From Fibrobacter succinogenes (GTDB lineage: Bacteria > Fibrobacterota > Fibrobacteria > Fibrobacterales > Fibrobacteraceae): a stretch of 64,000 bases of DNA. Positions within the stretch are counted from its first letter, which is position 1, and each line of letters starts with the position of its first letter. The stretch is taken from NCBI GenBank assembly GCA_902768715.1, contig CACXMH010000018.1:1-64000 (forward strand). Reading direction: 5' to 3'. Shown piece after piece: positions 41,840-50,589 of the stretch. The position numbers and the translations under genes are program-made. Below the pieces are notes generated by a model, which saw nothing but the letters and a program-made list of their open reading frames with translations, had not been told where the DNA came from and ran no database searches.

Positions 41840-44098
41840 CTACAGCACGCCGTGGCAGGTACGGCTAATCACGTCGTCCTGCTGTTCCTTCGTGAGGGAG
41901 AGGAACTTGACGGCGTAGCCGGAAACGCGGATGGTGAAGTTCGCGTATTCTGCCTTTTCCGGGTGGGCCTGGGCGTCCAGCAGCTTTTCCACGCCGAACA
42001 CGTTCACGTTCAGGTGGTGTGCACCCTGGGCGAAGTAGCCGTCCATGACGGTCACGAGCTTCTGGGCACGTTCGTCATCGCTGTGGCCGAGAGCGTTCGG
42101 GCTAATGGTCTGGGTGTTGCTGATGCCGTCCAGAGCGTACTCGTAAGGGAGCTTCGCCACGGAGTTGAGAGAGGCCAACAGGCCGTTCTTTTCGGCGCCG
42201 TAGCTCGGGTTTGCACCGGGAGCAAACGGTGCGTTTGCCGGGCGTCCGTCGGGGAGCGCTCCGGTGGCCTTGCCGTACACCACGTTACTCGTAATCGTAA
42301 GGATAGAAGTAGTGGGTTCGGCGTTACGGTAGGTGTGGTGCTTCTTGATTTTCGCGATGAATTCCTTCAACAGCCACACAGCAATTTCGTCGGCGCGGTC
42401 GTCGTCGTTACCGTACTTGGGGAAGTCGCCCTTCACAACGAAGTCCTTGGCAAGGCCGTCATCGCCACGGACAACCTTCACCTTCGCGTACTTGATGGCA
42501 GAAAGGCTATCTACTACATGGCTGAAACCTGCGATACCTGTTGCAAACGTGCGGCGTACATCGGTATCGATGAGGGCAAGTTCTGCAGCTTCGTAGTAGT
42601 ACTTGTCGTGCATATAGTGGATCAGGTTCAGCGTGTTCACGTAGATGCCCGCGAGCCATTCCAGCATGATGTCGTATTTGTGCATCACTTCGTCGTAGTC
42701 CAGGAATTCGCTGGTAATGGGGGCGAGTTCCGGGCCAATCTGCATGCCGGGTACCAGGCCGCCCTTTTCGTCTTTGCCGCCGTTGATGGCGTAGAGGAGG
42801 GCCTTGGCGAGGTTTGCGCGGGCGCCGAAGAACTGCATTTCCTTGCCGGTCTGGGTGGCAGACACGCAGCAGCAGATGCTGTAGTCGTCACCCCAGATGG
42901 GGCGCATCACGTCGTCGTTTTCGTACTGGATGGAACTGGTCGTCACAGAAATGTAGGCGGCGTATTCCTTGAAGTTCTCGGGCAGGCGTTTGGTGTAGAG
43001 CACCGTGAGGTTCGGCTCTGGAGAAGGGCCCATGTTCTCTAGCGTGTGCAAGAAGCGGAAGTCGTTCTTGGTAACCATGGAACGTCCGTCCTGGCCCATG
43101 CCGCCTACTTCGAGGGTGGCCCACACCGGGTCGCCGCTGAAGAGCTGGTTGTAAGATTCAATACGGGCGAACTTCACCATGCGGAACTTCATGACCATGT
43201 GGTCCACCAGTTCCTGGGCTTCGCTTTCGGTGAGAGTGCCGTTCTTGAGGTCGCGTTCGATATAGATGTCCAGGAAGGTGGAAATACGGCCCACGCTCAT
43301 TGCCGCACCGTTCTGGGTCTTGATGGCGGAGAGGTAGCCAAAGTAGAGCCACTGGAAGGCTTCGTGGGCGTTGGTCGCCGGTTCAGAGATGTCGAAACCG
43401 TAGCTTGCGGCCATCACCTTCATCTGCTGCAGGGCGCGAATCTGTTCGGCCACTTCTTCGCGAAGGCGGATCACGTCGTCGGTCATGGTGCCGTCGCCTA
43501 CGTGGGCGAGGTCGTTCTGCTTCTGCTTGATGATGTAGTCAATACCGTAAAGGGCCACACGGCGGTAGTCGCCCACGATACGTCCGCGGCCGTAGGTGTC
43601 CGGGAGGCCGGTGAGTAGGTGGGCCTTACGGACGGCGCGGATTTCGGGAGTGTAGCAGTCGAACACGCCCTGGTTGTGGGTCTTGTGGTATTCGGTAAAA
43701 ATCTTGTGGAGGTCGGCGTTGGGCTTGTAGCCGTACTGCTGGCAGGCTTCTTCGGCCATCTTGATGCCGCCAAACGGCATGAAGGCGCGCTTGAGCGGCT
43801 TGTCGGTTTGCAGACCCACGACCTTTTCCAGGTCCTTGAGACGCTCGTTGATGTAGCCCGGCTTGTGGCTCGTGATGGTGGAGACGATGTCGGTGTCCAT
43901 GTCCAGCACGCCGCCGTGCCTACGTTCTTCGGCCTGCAGGCTCTGCAGTTCGTCCCACAGTTTCTGGGTGGCGTCCGTCGGACCCGCCAAGAAGGACTTG
44001 TCTCCGTCGTAGGCGGTGTAGTTGCGCTGAATAAAATCGCGGACGTTGATTTCGCTTTGCCAGAGTCCGCCTTCAAAGCCATTCCATGCGTTAATCAT
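41840..44098 (-). CDS. pflB: Formate C-acetyltransferase (pyruvate formate-lyase)
   Basis: Converts pyruvate and CoA to acetyl-CoA and formate under anaerobic conditions. The 752 residues match the family. The paired active-site cysteines lie in [20 protein letters not shown], and the glycyl-radical loop is near the C-terminus ([14 protein letters not shown]). The ATG at 44098 after AGAGGAATA is preferred to the ATG at 44176. The activating enzyme gene pflA is not adjacent. With ackA at 23-24 kb it supports mixed-acid fermentation to acetate and formate. Confidence 0.96.
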   Translation of the reverse strand: MINAWNGFEGGLWQSEINVRDFIQRNYTAYDGDKSFLAGPTDATQKLWDELQSLQAEERRHGGVLDMDTDIVSTITSHKPGYINERLKDLEKVVGLQTDKPLKRAFMPFGGIKMAEEACQQYGYKPNADLHKIFTEYHKTHNQGVFDCYTPEIRAVRKAHLLTGLPDTYGRGRIVGDYRRVALYGIDYIIKQKQNDLAHVGDGTMTDDVIRLREEVAEQIRALQQMKVMAASYGFDISEPATNAHEAFQWLYFGYLSAIKTQNGAAMSVGRISTFLDIYIERDLKNGTLTESEAQELVDHMVMKFRMVKFARIESYNQLFSGDPVWATLEVGGMGQDGRSMVTKNDFRFLHTLENMGPSPEPNLTVLYTKRLPENFKEYAAYISVTTSSIQYENDDVMRPIWGDDYSICCCVSATQTGKEMQFFGARANLAKALLYAINGGKDEKGGLVPGMQIGPELAPITSEFLDYDEVMHKYDIMLEWLAGIYVNTLNLIHYMHDKYYYEAAELALIDTDVRRTFATGIAGFSHVVDSLSAIKYAKVKVVRGDDGLAKDFVVKGDFPKYGNDDDRADEIAVWLLKEFIAKIKKHHTYRNAEPTTSILTITSNVVYGKATGALPDGRPANAPFAPGANPSYGAEKNGLLASLNSVAKLPYEYALDGISNTQTISPNALGHSDDERAQKLVTVMDGYFAQGAHHLNVNVFGVEKLLDAQAHPEKAEYANFTIRVSGYAVKFLSLTKEQQDDVISRTCHGVL

Positions 44099-44466
44099 TA
44101 TTCCTCTTTGCTCGCCCGAATTGCCGTAGTAGTGCGGGTCGAGACTTCTGTTTTGTTGTTCTTTTGTGAGTCCCAATATAGCAATTGCAGGGGCTTGATT
44201 GAACTGCCGCTGGAGGCTTGATTTTGCTTTTGGTCAGAGCGTTTTTCGGGTGCAATTAGTACTCGTTTTGTAATCGTTTGATTGACAAAGAGTTATGAAT
44301 TTTGACTGATGGTCGTTGAAAAGTTTGCGTGCTAGGATGGAGTTTGAGACTTTATTGATGCTGATTATCTTAGTTCCTCTTTTCTTTGCTGTAAATTGCT
44401 ATTTTTTGACACGGAAAACTCCTGCGCAGAGTTGCGCGGGATATTTGAATTTTTTAAGAGGATTCT
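44099..44466. other. Intergenic region between divergent pflB and gltX
   Basis: 368 bp without a supported gene. It is AT-rich toward gltX and must hold both promoters. I see no clean FNR-type dyad and no convincing -10/-35 pair; it lacks the mosaic repeats found in most other long spacers here. Confidence 0.5.
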
Positions 44467-45936
44467 ATGAGCGAAAATTCTGCTACCCGTCCTGTTCGCG
44501 TCCGTTTTGCCCCGAGCCCGACGGGCTACCTGCATGTGGGCGGTGCGCGTACCGCTATTTACAACTATTTTTTTGCAAAACACATGGGCGGCACGTTCTA
44601 CCTGCGTATCGAAGATACCGACCGCAAGCGTTACAACGAAACGGCTTTGCACGACCTGATGCGTGACCTCAAGTGGCTTGGCCTGCAGTGGGACGAAGGT
44701 CCGGGTTGCGAAGGCGACTGCGGTCCGTACTTCCAGAGCGAACGCCTGGACATTTACCACCGCGAAATCAAGAAACTCTTGGATGCGGGTTGCGCCTACT
44801 ACTGCTTCTGCACCGAGGAACGCCTTCAGGAAGTCCGCGCCGAACAGGAAAAGAGCCATGTGCCGGTCACGGGTTACGATCGCCATTGCCGCAATATTAG
44901 CCGTGAAGAAGCCGAGGCCCGCATTGCCGCCGGCGAAAAGGCCGTTATCCGCTTCAAGGTGCCCGAAACTGGAGTCACCGAATTCGACGACATGATTCGC
45001 GGCCACATCAGCTACCAGAATGAACTTCTGGATGACCTGGTGCTCATCAAGCGCGACGGTTACCCGACTTACCACTTTGCAAGCGTTGTCGATGACCACC
45101 TGATGGGAACGACCCACGTGCTCCGCGGCGACGAATGGATCAGCTCTACGCCGAAGCATGAACTCTTGTACAAGGCTTTCGGCTGGGAACCTCCCGTATG
45201 GTGCCACCTGCCGGTGATTCTCGACAAGAACGGCGGTAAGCTTTCTAAGCGCAAGGGTGCCGCTTCCGTGGGCGATTTCCGCGATCTCGGCTACTTGCCG
45301 GAGACTCTCGTGAACTACCTCGCACTCCTCGGCTGGAACCCGGGCGACGACCGCGAAGTCATGACCATCAAGGAAATGGTGGAAAGCTTTACGCTGGAAC
45401 GCATCAACCCGAAGTCCGCAAGCTTCGACGAGAAAAAGCTGCAGTGGATGAACGGCCAGCACATCCACCTGTGTGATGATGCTTTCCTCAAGGGTATCAT
45501 GAAGGAAGGCCTTGCCGCCAAGGGCATCGACCTCTCCAAGGAACCGGAAGAACGTCTCGACGAAATCGTGAAGCAGTTGAAGCCCCGCGCCCACTTTGTG
45601 CAGGACCTGGCCGACATGGCTGTCTATTTCTTTGTGGCTCCGACCACTTACGACGAAAAGGGTGCCAAAAAGCACTTCGGCGAAGGCTCCAAGGAAGTCG
45701 CGACCCTCGTGCGCGACATGCTCGCTTCCATCGAGGATTTTAAAACGCCGGTCATTGAGAAGGGATTCTACGACCTGGCCGAACGTTGCGGCCACAAGGT
45801 CGGTGAACTGGTGGGTGCTCCGCGTCTCGCTGTCTCTGGCGTGACCGCAGGCCCTGGCCTCTGGGAAATGTTCGAAATCATCGGCAAGGAAGAAGTCCTC
45901 CGCCGCATTGACGTGGCTCTCCCGCTGATGAAATAA
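44467..45936 (+). CDS. gltX: Glutamate-tRNA ligase
   Basis: Class I aminoacyl-tRNA synthetase of 489 residues. The HIGH-type motif is FAPSPTGYLHVGGARTA (residues about 15-31). YLRIEDTDRKRY follows, and the KMSKR-type motif is KLSKRKGAAS (about 258). A four-Cys zinc site may be formed around CAYYCFCTEERL. The C-terminal helical anticodon-binding domain begins near residue 330. The ATG at 44467 follows AAGAGGATTCT. It is monocistronic or at the end of a transcript: a composite repeat follows. Confidence 0.96.
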   Translation: MSENSATRPVRVRFAPSPTGYLHVGGARTAIYNYFFAKHMGGTFYLRIEDTDRKRYNETALHDLMRDLKWLGLQWDEGPGCEGDCGPYFQSERLDIYHREIKKLLDAGCAYYCFCTEERLQEVRAEQEKSHVPVTGYDRHCRNISREEAEARIAAGEKAVIRFKVPETGVTEFDDMIRGHISYQNELLDDLVLIKRDGYPTYHFASVVDDHLMGTTHVLRGDEWISSTPKHELLYKAFGWEPPVWCHLPVILDKNGGKLSKRKGAASVGDFRDLGYLPETLVNYLALLGWNPGDDREVMTIKEMVESFTLERINPKSASFDEKKLQWMNGQHIHLCDDAFLKGIMKEGLAAKGIDLSKEPEERLDEIVKQLKPRAHFVQDLADMAVYFFVAPTTYDEKGAKKHFGEGSKEVATLVRDMLASIEDFKTPVIEKGFYDLAERCGHKVGELVGAPRLAVSGVTAGPGLWEMFEIIGKEEVLRRIDVALPLMK

Positions 45937-45939
45937 GCG

Positions 45940-46168
45940 GGGCGTTACGGGGCCGGCGATTGAGGCCCCGTTCGAAGGGGTAGCGGATGCCCGGTAGGGC
46001 AGAAACGAGGGGGAGCCTTCCCCCTAACCCCAACCACCTCCAACCTATCCCTTTGAACTGGATCCTTCGCGACTTCGTCGCTCTGGATGACACTTCTTGA
46101 GACCCGCAACCCTACTACCTAACACCTACAACCTATAACCTATAACCTACAACCTATAACCTAAAGCC
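45940..46168 (+). repeat. Composite mosaic repeat in the leader of the zinc-ribbon/BON gene
   Basis: Same order as 9006-9265: a GC block (45940-46025, with GGGGCGTTACGGGG, GAAGGGGTAGCGGA, GAGGGGGAGCC), a palindromic unit (46061-46089, GGATCCTTCGCGACTTCG to GGATGAC), ACACTTCTTGAGACCCGC, then a CCTATAACCTACAACC-type tandem (46108-46168) running to 5 bp before the next start codon. Confidence 0.8.
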
Positions 46169-46173
46169 TAATC

Positions 46174-47415
46174 TTGCGTAAACAGTTCCCCTACAAACTT
46201 CTGACCCAGAAAATGTTTTGCTGCCGTTGCCAGCGGGTAACGGAGCACGGGATATTTGCGCGGGAACCCTATTCTACCCACGGAGGCATGGAACCGAAAA
46301 TTCCGCTTCTGTGTTCGTGCGAAGCGTGCCAGAATGTCATCATCTGCTTTTCCAACGAGTTTAGCTTTGGAACAAGCGTGGAACATGCGGACTACACGAA
46401 GATTTACGGGCACAACCGAATCCAGCCCGGGAACTGGTTGTTTTTCAAGGGCGGTGTGAAACCGGGGTTGGTCAAGAGTTGTTTCCAGACTCACGACAAG
46501 GAAATTTACGTGCTTACCTACGGTGGCGCCAAGGACGAAAAGGTGGAATGCCCCAAGTGCCATGTGGAATCCGAGGTGGCGCCGGGCGGGTATCGCCTGC
46601 TTCCGGCCCAGAGCGCCTTGACGCTTATCGGCGACCATGTGTATCACGCCATTCGCGACATGTTCGGCGTGGCGGTAGGGTATGTGAACGACGGCGAAAA
46701 GGACAAGCTTGCCGTGCAGATGGAAGACAAAAGTCTGCTGTTCATCACGCTGCCCCAGGCCATACAGAACCTGCCCAATGCAAAACTTTCGGACATGACC
46801 CGCAACAAGCTGATGCAGTTTTTCCCGGAAGATTCCCGCCGAGTCTCGGTGACGGTGGGGCAGGGGATTGTGTATCTCGACGGCCTTGTGAAAAATTTGT
46901 CCGTAAAGCGTGCCATCAGGGCCTGCGTCAACGGCATGCAGAGGGTCCGGGGCTGTGTGGACTTTATGAAAATTCGTGCGGAATCCTACACTTCGGACGA
47001 ACAGATTGAAAAGGCGATTCTCTCACTCTTGGAAACACCGGGGCTCAAGATTTTTAATTACAAGGTGCAGGTGGAACAGGGGCGCGTGCAGGTGTCTCTG
47101 GACTGCATTCGGGAATATTTCCCCAAAGAAATCGAGAATAAGATTGCAGAATTTCCGGGCGTGCAGGACTTGAACGTGAAAATTAATTCGATTCCCATAG
47201 ACGAGATGGAAAATACCAAGGTCTGTAAGGAACTGGAATACGAGCTTTCCATGAATACCCGCTTGGGAGATTCCTTGATTCGCGTGAATTACGTAGATGA
47301 AAAATTTTTGCTGGAAGGAAAGGTTCATTCCATGATCCAGAAACAGCTGGCCATGTTCTGCGTGGCAAGGCGCGTGCTGAGCACGTCTATTGAAAACAGG
47401 CTGAGGATAGTTTAA
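46174..47415 (+). CDS. Zinc-ribbon and BON-domain protein
   Basis: A 413-residue cytoplasmic-looking protein. The N-terminus has metal-binding Cys pairs (FCCRCQRVTEHG, CSCEACQN) and another pair at VECPKCHVES. The C-terminal half holds three BON-like repeats: VSVTVGQGIVYLDGLVKNL, a weaker one near IFNYKVQVEQGRVQVSLDC and VNYVDEKFLLEGKVHSM. BON domains bind lipids or other proteins, usually in the periplasm; here no signal peptide is seen. The start is a TTG at 46174, directly after the CCTA tandem and without a Shine-Dalgarno; an ATG at 46213 is the alternative. It precedes the WYL regulator by 14 bp. Confidence 0.65.
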   Translation: MRKQFPYKLLTQKMFCCRCQRVTEHGIFAREPYSTHGGMEPKIPLLCSCEACQNVIICFSNEFSFGTSVEHADYTKIYGHNRIQPGNWLFFKGGVKPGLVKSCFQTHDKEIYVLTYGGAKDEKVECPKCHVESEVAPGGYRLLPAQSALTLIGDHVYHAIRDMFGVAVGYVNDGEKDKLAVQMEDKSLLFITLPQAIQNLPNAKLSDMTRNKLMQFFPEDSRRVSVTVGQGIVYLDGLVKNLSVKRAIRACVNGMQRVRGCVDFMKIRAESYTSDEQIEKAILSLLETPGLKIFNYKVQVEQGRVQVSLDCIREYFPKEIENKIAEFPGVQDLNVKINSIPIDEMENTKVCKELEYELSMNTRLGDSLIRVNYVDEKFLLEGKVHSMIQKQLAMFCVARRVLSTSIENRLRIV

Positions 47416-47429
47416 ACAAAGAGGTCGAT

Positions 47430-48428
47430 ATGGCTGGAAAAGGATACGAGAAAATCAACGATGTGAAGGCCCTGCTGAAAGAATACAGGACCGTAGAAGA
47501 AATTGCGACCCATATCGGGCGCGGCCCTCGCACGGCATTCCGCTATTTGGAATACCTGCGGGGTGAAAACTGCGGGCTCCGTAAAGGCAAGAATAGCCTG
47601 GGCCAGACCGCGTTCAAGATTCAGGTGAACGAGCAGGTTTCCTTCAACCAGGAATCCGTAAAGCAACTTGAAAAAATCAAGAAGAACATGACGGGGAATT
47701 CCCCCAGCGACGTCAAGAACCGTAAGCTGGTGGACAAGCTCATCACCGCCATGCAGACCACCAACCCCGACGATTTCAGGCCCGAAGCCATCAGTACGGA
47801 CAAGGACCTGATTATGGATTATGGCCCCTGGAGCGACAACAAGATTCAGGACCTGTACGTGAACAAGGTGCTGGACGCTATCCACAGCGGTGTAAAAATC
47901 CGTATCGCCTACCACCACGGCACCAAGAAAAAAGATGACGAAACTATCGAGATTAGCCCCGTGAAGGTGGTGATGCGCATGGACACGGTCTATATTATCG
48001 GCGCAGACGATAGCTTTGCAGAAACAGGCATCTTGAAGATGTACATGTTGGAAAACGTGATGAACATTACGGTCACCAACAAGCTGGCCCAAAGCGGAAT
48101 CTTTTTTGACGAGCAGAGTTATTACAAGTATGCCTATGGGAAGTATATAGACCCGAAGGTTGCTCCGCAAGACATTTCCCTGCAGATTCGTTCCAATAAT
48201 AACGACTGGCTCAAGACCCAGTTTGAAAAGTCCCATTTCAATCCGCCTGCGGTTGTGCGCAAGGACAAGAACAAGAACGACATTGTGGACCTGAAACTCC
48301 GCATTACGCCCGACTTTAAAGCCTGGCTTATGGGTGTCTTGCCGGACGTGAAAATCCTGAAGCCGGAATCCCTGAAGAAGGAAATGAAGGACCTGCTGAA
48401 GAAGACCTTGTCCGAAATGGATGACTGA
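47430..48428 (+). CDS. WYL-domain transcriptional regulator
   Basis: A 332-residue protein with an N-terminal winged helix (residues about 8-60, VEEIATHIGRGPRTAFRYLEYL) and a WYL ligand-sensing domain (about 140-230, ALDAIHSGVKIRIAYHHG and PVKVVMRMDTVYIIGADD) plus a C-terminal extension typical of such regulators. The family controls diverse genes, including defence systems and DNA damage responses; the target here is unknown. It follows the zinc-ribbon/BON gene and overlaps or abuts queA. Confidence 0.85.
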   Translation: MAGKGYEKINDVKALLKEYRTVEEIATHIGRGPRTAFRYLEYLRGENCGLRKGKNSLGQTAFKIQVNEQVSFNQESVKQLEKIKKNMTGNSPSDVKNRKLVDKLITAMQTTNPDDFRPEAISTDKDLIMDYGPWSDNKIQDLYVNKVLDAIHSGVKIRIAYHHGTKKKDDETIEISPVKVVMRMDTVYIIGADDSFAETGILKMYMLENVMNITVTNKLAQSGIFFDEQSYYKYAYGKYIDPKVAPQDISLQIRSNNNDWLKTQFEKSHFNPPAVVRKDKNKNDIVDLKLRITPDFKAWLMGVLPDVKILKPESLKKEMKDLLKKTLSEMDD

Positions 48429-48447
48429 CGGAAAGGGAAGTATCTCG

Positions 48448-49497
48448 ATGGAATCGGAACACAAACTTTCGGATTACAATTTCGAGTTCCCGAAGGAATT
48501 GATTGCAAGCCGCACGGCAGGCAAGGGCAAGACCCGTATATTGCACTGTCCCAAGGACGGCGGTGAGCGCCGTATCATGAAGGCGCCTGAAATTGTGGAG
48601 CTGTTCCGCCCGGGTGACTGCCTTGTGGTGAACAACACCAAGGTGATTCCGGCCCGCCTCTACGGTCACACCCAGTATGGCGGCGAAGTGGAAATCCTCC
48701 TGGTGCAGGCGCTGATTCCAGCAGAAAACGGAGAGGCCCGCTATGAGGCCCAGGTTCGCCCCGGCAAGGCTTTCAAGATTGGTCGCGAACTTGAAATCGC
48801 CGGTGTCAAGACCGTTGTGGAAGACGTCAAGGAAGACGGCGCCCGGGTGCTCCGTTTTGCGGTGACGCCTGTGGAACTGGAAGCGGTGATGAACCGTGAA
48901 GGCCACGTGCCGCTGCCGCCTTACATTGACCGCCCCGATGACGAAGACGATAAGTTGGCGTACCAGACGATTTTTGCAAAGTATTCGGGCGCCGTGGCCG
49001 CCCCTACGGCAAGCCTCCACTTCAGCGAAGAAATGCTCGAGTCCCTGAAGGCGAAGGGCGTCTATGTGGCCGAAGTCACCTTGCATGTGGGCCCCGGAAC
49101 ATTCCAGAATATTTCGGTGGAAGACTTTACCCAGCACAAGATGCACGGCGAACATTACGAGCTGACCAGGGAAAATGCCGAGATTATCAACAAGGCAAAA
49201 CGGGAAGGCGGTCGTATCGTGACGGTGGGCACCACCAGCACCCGTGTAGTCGAGACCATTGCCGATGCCAACGGAATCGTAAAGGCTCAATCGGGCGTGA
49301 CCCATGCGTTCTTCTATCCGGGTTATCGCTACAAGATTGTGGATGGCCTCTTGACCAATTTCCACTGGCCGAAAAGCAGCCTCATTTTGCTGGTTTCCGC
49401 CTTCTACGGGCGTGAAAACACGCTTGCCGCCTACAAGATGGCAGTGGAGAACAAGATGAAACTGTTCAGCTACGGCGACGGCATGCTGATACTGTAG
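48448..49497 (+). CDS. queA: S-adenosylmethionine:tRNA ribosyltransferase-isomerase
   Basis: Makes epoxyqueuosine in tRNA, using the ribosyl part of AdoMet. About 349 residues from the ATG at 48448 (after AAGGGAAG), the usual QueA size. Landmarks are YNFEFPKELIA, DCLVVNNTKVIPARL, the PLPPYI motif, YQTIFAKYSGAVAAPTASLHF and TLHVGPGTF. An in-frame ATG at 48421 overlaps the WYL stop and would add nine residues. No other queuosine gene is adjacent. Confidence 0.95.
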   Translation: MESEHKLSDYNFEFPKELIASRTAGKGKTRILHCPKDGGERRIMKAPEIVELFRPGDCLVVNNTKVIPARLYGHTQYGGEVEILLVQALIPAENGEARYEAQVRPGKAFKIGRELEIAGVKTVVEDVKEDGARVLRFAVTPVELEAVMNREGHVPLPPYIDRPDDEDDKLAYQTIFAKYSGAVAAPTASLHFSEEMLESLKAKGVYVAEVTLHVGPGTFQNISVEDFTQHKMHGEHYELTRENAEIINKAKREGGRIVTVGTTSTRVVETIADANGIVKAQSGVTHAFFYPGYRYKIVDGLLTNFHWPKSSLILLVSAFYGRENTLAAYKMAVENKMKLFSYGDGMLIL

Positions 49498-49559
49498 AGC
49501 TTTGCGTTTGCCGACGTCACATAGTGCCGGTCTTGTTGGCGCGCATTCCCTGCGTCAGG

Positions 49560-50051
49560 TTATTTCGATGTAGTAGAATCCGCTTCCAGGGTGGGGATCA
49601 GCTTGTTTTCTTGGCAGAGGTTTTCTTCCCTGATTTTGAAAGTGAAGTCCACCAGGTTGTTTTCGAACATTTTCTGGTAGGGCTTCTTTTGCTGTACGCT
49701 TTGGAGTGCGCAGGTGCAATAGTTGATGCGCTGTACCAGTTTCGCATCGTCTGAAGGCGTGCCTTGGGCAAAGACGCATTCGTGCATGATGGCATATTCC
49801 ATGGGGCGGTCGTAACGGCCCTTGCACTTGTTTTTCAGGTCAGGCTGTGCGGCCACCTTTTCGATAATCCCCTGGCTTGGAACGTCGTTGACAACCTTGC
49901 AGGTGACAAAGCCGCCGGCAAAAAAGGCGAGGCAGAGAGCCATGTTGATAAGGAAACGCTTGCCGCGGCTAATCTTGTTGTAGTTCCGCTCTACGGCTTC
50001 CAAGGTTTGGGTGGCGTGTAGCCTGACGTCATCTAAATCGTTGTTTTCCAT
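49560..50051 (-). CDS. Hypothetical protein with one membrane helix
   Basis: A 163-residue protein: about 32 cytoplasmic residues with a helical start, one membrane helix (FLINMALCLAFFAGGFVTC, about 33-51) and a ~110-residue extracytoplasmic part with several Cys (CKGRYD, HECVF, YCTCAL, NLCQ) that may form disulfides. It lies 10 bp after hpt on the same strand, so it is likely the last gene of the GH57-hpt operon. No family recognised. Confidence 0.72.
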   Translation of the reverse strand: MENNDLDDVRLHATQTLEAVERNYNKISRGKRFLINMALCLAFFAGGFVTCKVVNDVPSQGIIEKVAAQPDLKNKCKGRYDRPMEYAIMHECVFAQGTPSDDAKLVQRINYCTCALQSVQQKKPYQKMFENNLVDFTFKIREENLCQENKLIPTLEADSTTSK

Positions 50052-50061
50052 AGCGTGTACC

Positions 50062-50589
50062 TTAGTTTTCGCTTTCCAAAGTCCAGATGTCAGGCATGGT
50101 GCGGTATTCTCCGGCGCAGTCCAGTCCGTAGCCCACTACGAAACCGTCTTCGATGGAGAACCCGACGAAGTCCGCCTTGTAGTCCACTTCCCGGCGGGCC
50201 CGCTTTTCTAGCAGAACGCAGCTGCGCACTTCGGCGGCACCTTTTTCTTGGAGTAGGCTCACCAGCTGCTGCAAGGTGCGTCCTGTGTCCAAGATGTCGT
50301 CAATGAGCAGGACCTTTTTGCCTTTCAGGTCCAGTTCGTCCAGCAGGGAGACCTTCAGCTGGCCGGAGCTTTCCGTAGAGTCGCCGTAGCTGGACGCCCT
50401 GATGAAGGAAACCTTGATGTCCTTGTTCGGGAAATGCCTGCACAGGTCCGACACGAACACGAAGGAGCCCGTAAGCACGCCTACGATGGTGTCGAACTTG
50501 TAGTTCCGGGCGATTTTTTCGCCCAGATGTTGGACCATCTCCTGGATGGCCTCTGCCGTAAAGAGGGGCATGAGGCTCATCTTATACAT
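50062..50589 (-). CDS. hpt: Hypoxanthine phosphoribosyltransferase
   Basis: Purine salvage: converts hypoxanthine or guanine and PRPP to the nucleotide. A 175-residue type I PRTase with the flexible-loop region SSYGDSTESSG, the PRPP loop LLIDDILDTGRTLQQL (near residue 96) and the C-terminal VDYKADFVGFSIEDGFVVGYGLD (two parts) that binds the purine. The ATG at 50589 overlaps the end of the GH57 gene by 8 bp; an ATG at 50580 is also possible. Confidence 0.93.
   Translation of the reverse strand: MYKMSLMPLFTAEAIQEMVQHLGEKIARNYKFDTIVGVLTGSFVFVSDLCRHFPNKDIKVSFIRASSYGDSTESSGQLKVSLLDELDLKGKKVLLIDDILDTGRTLQQLVSLLQEKGAAEVRSCVLLEKRARREVDYKADFVGFSIEDGFVVGYGLDCAGEYRTMPDIWTLESEN

Noticed and set aside
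44316-44666. Open frame in the pflB-gltX spacer
   Set aside because: It runs out of frame into gltX and has no coding character before it.
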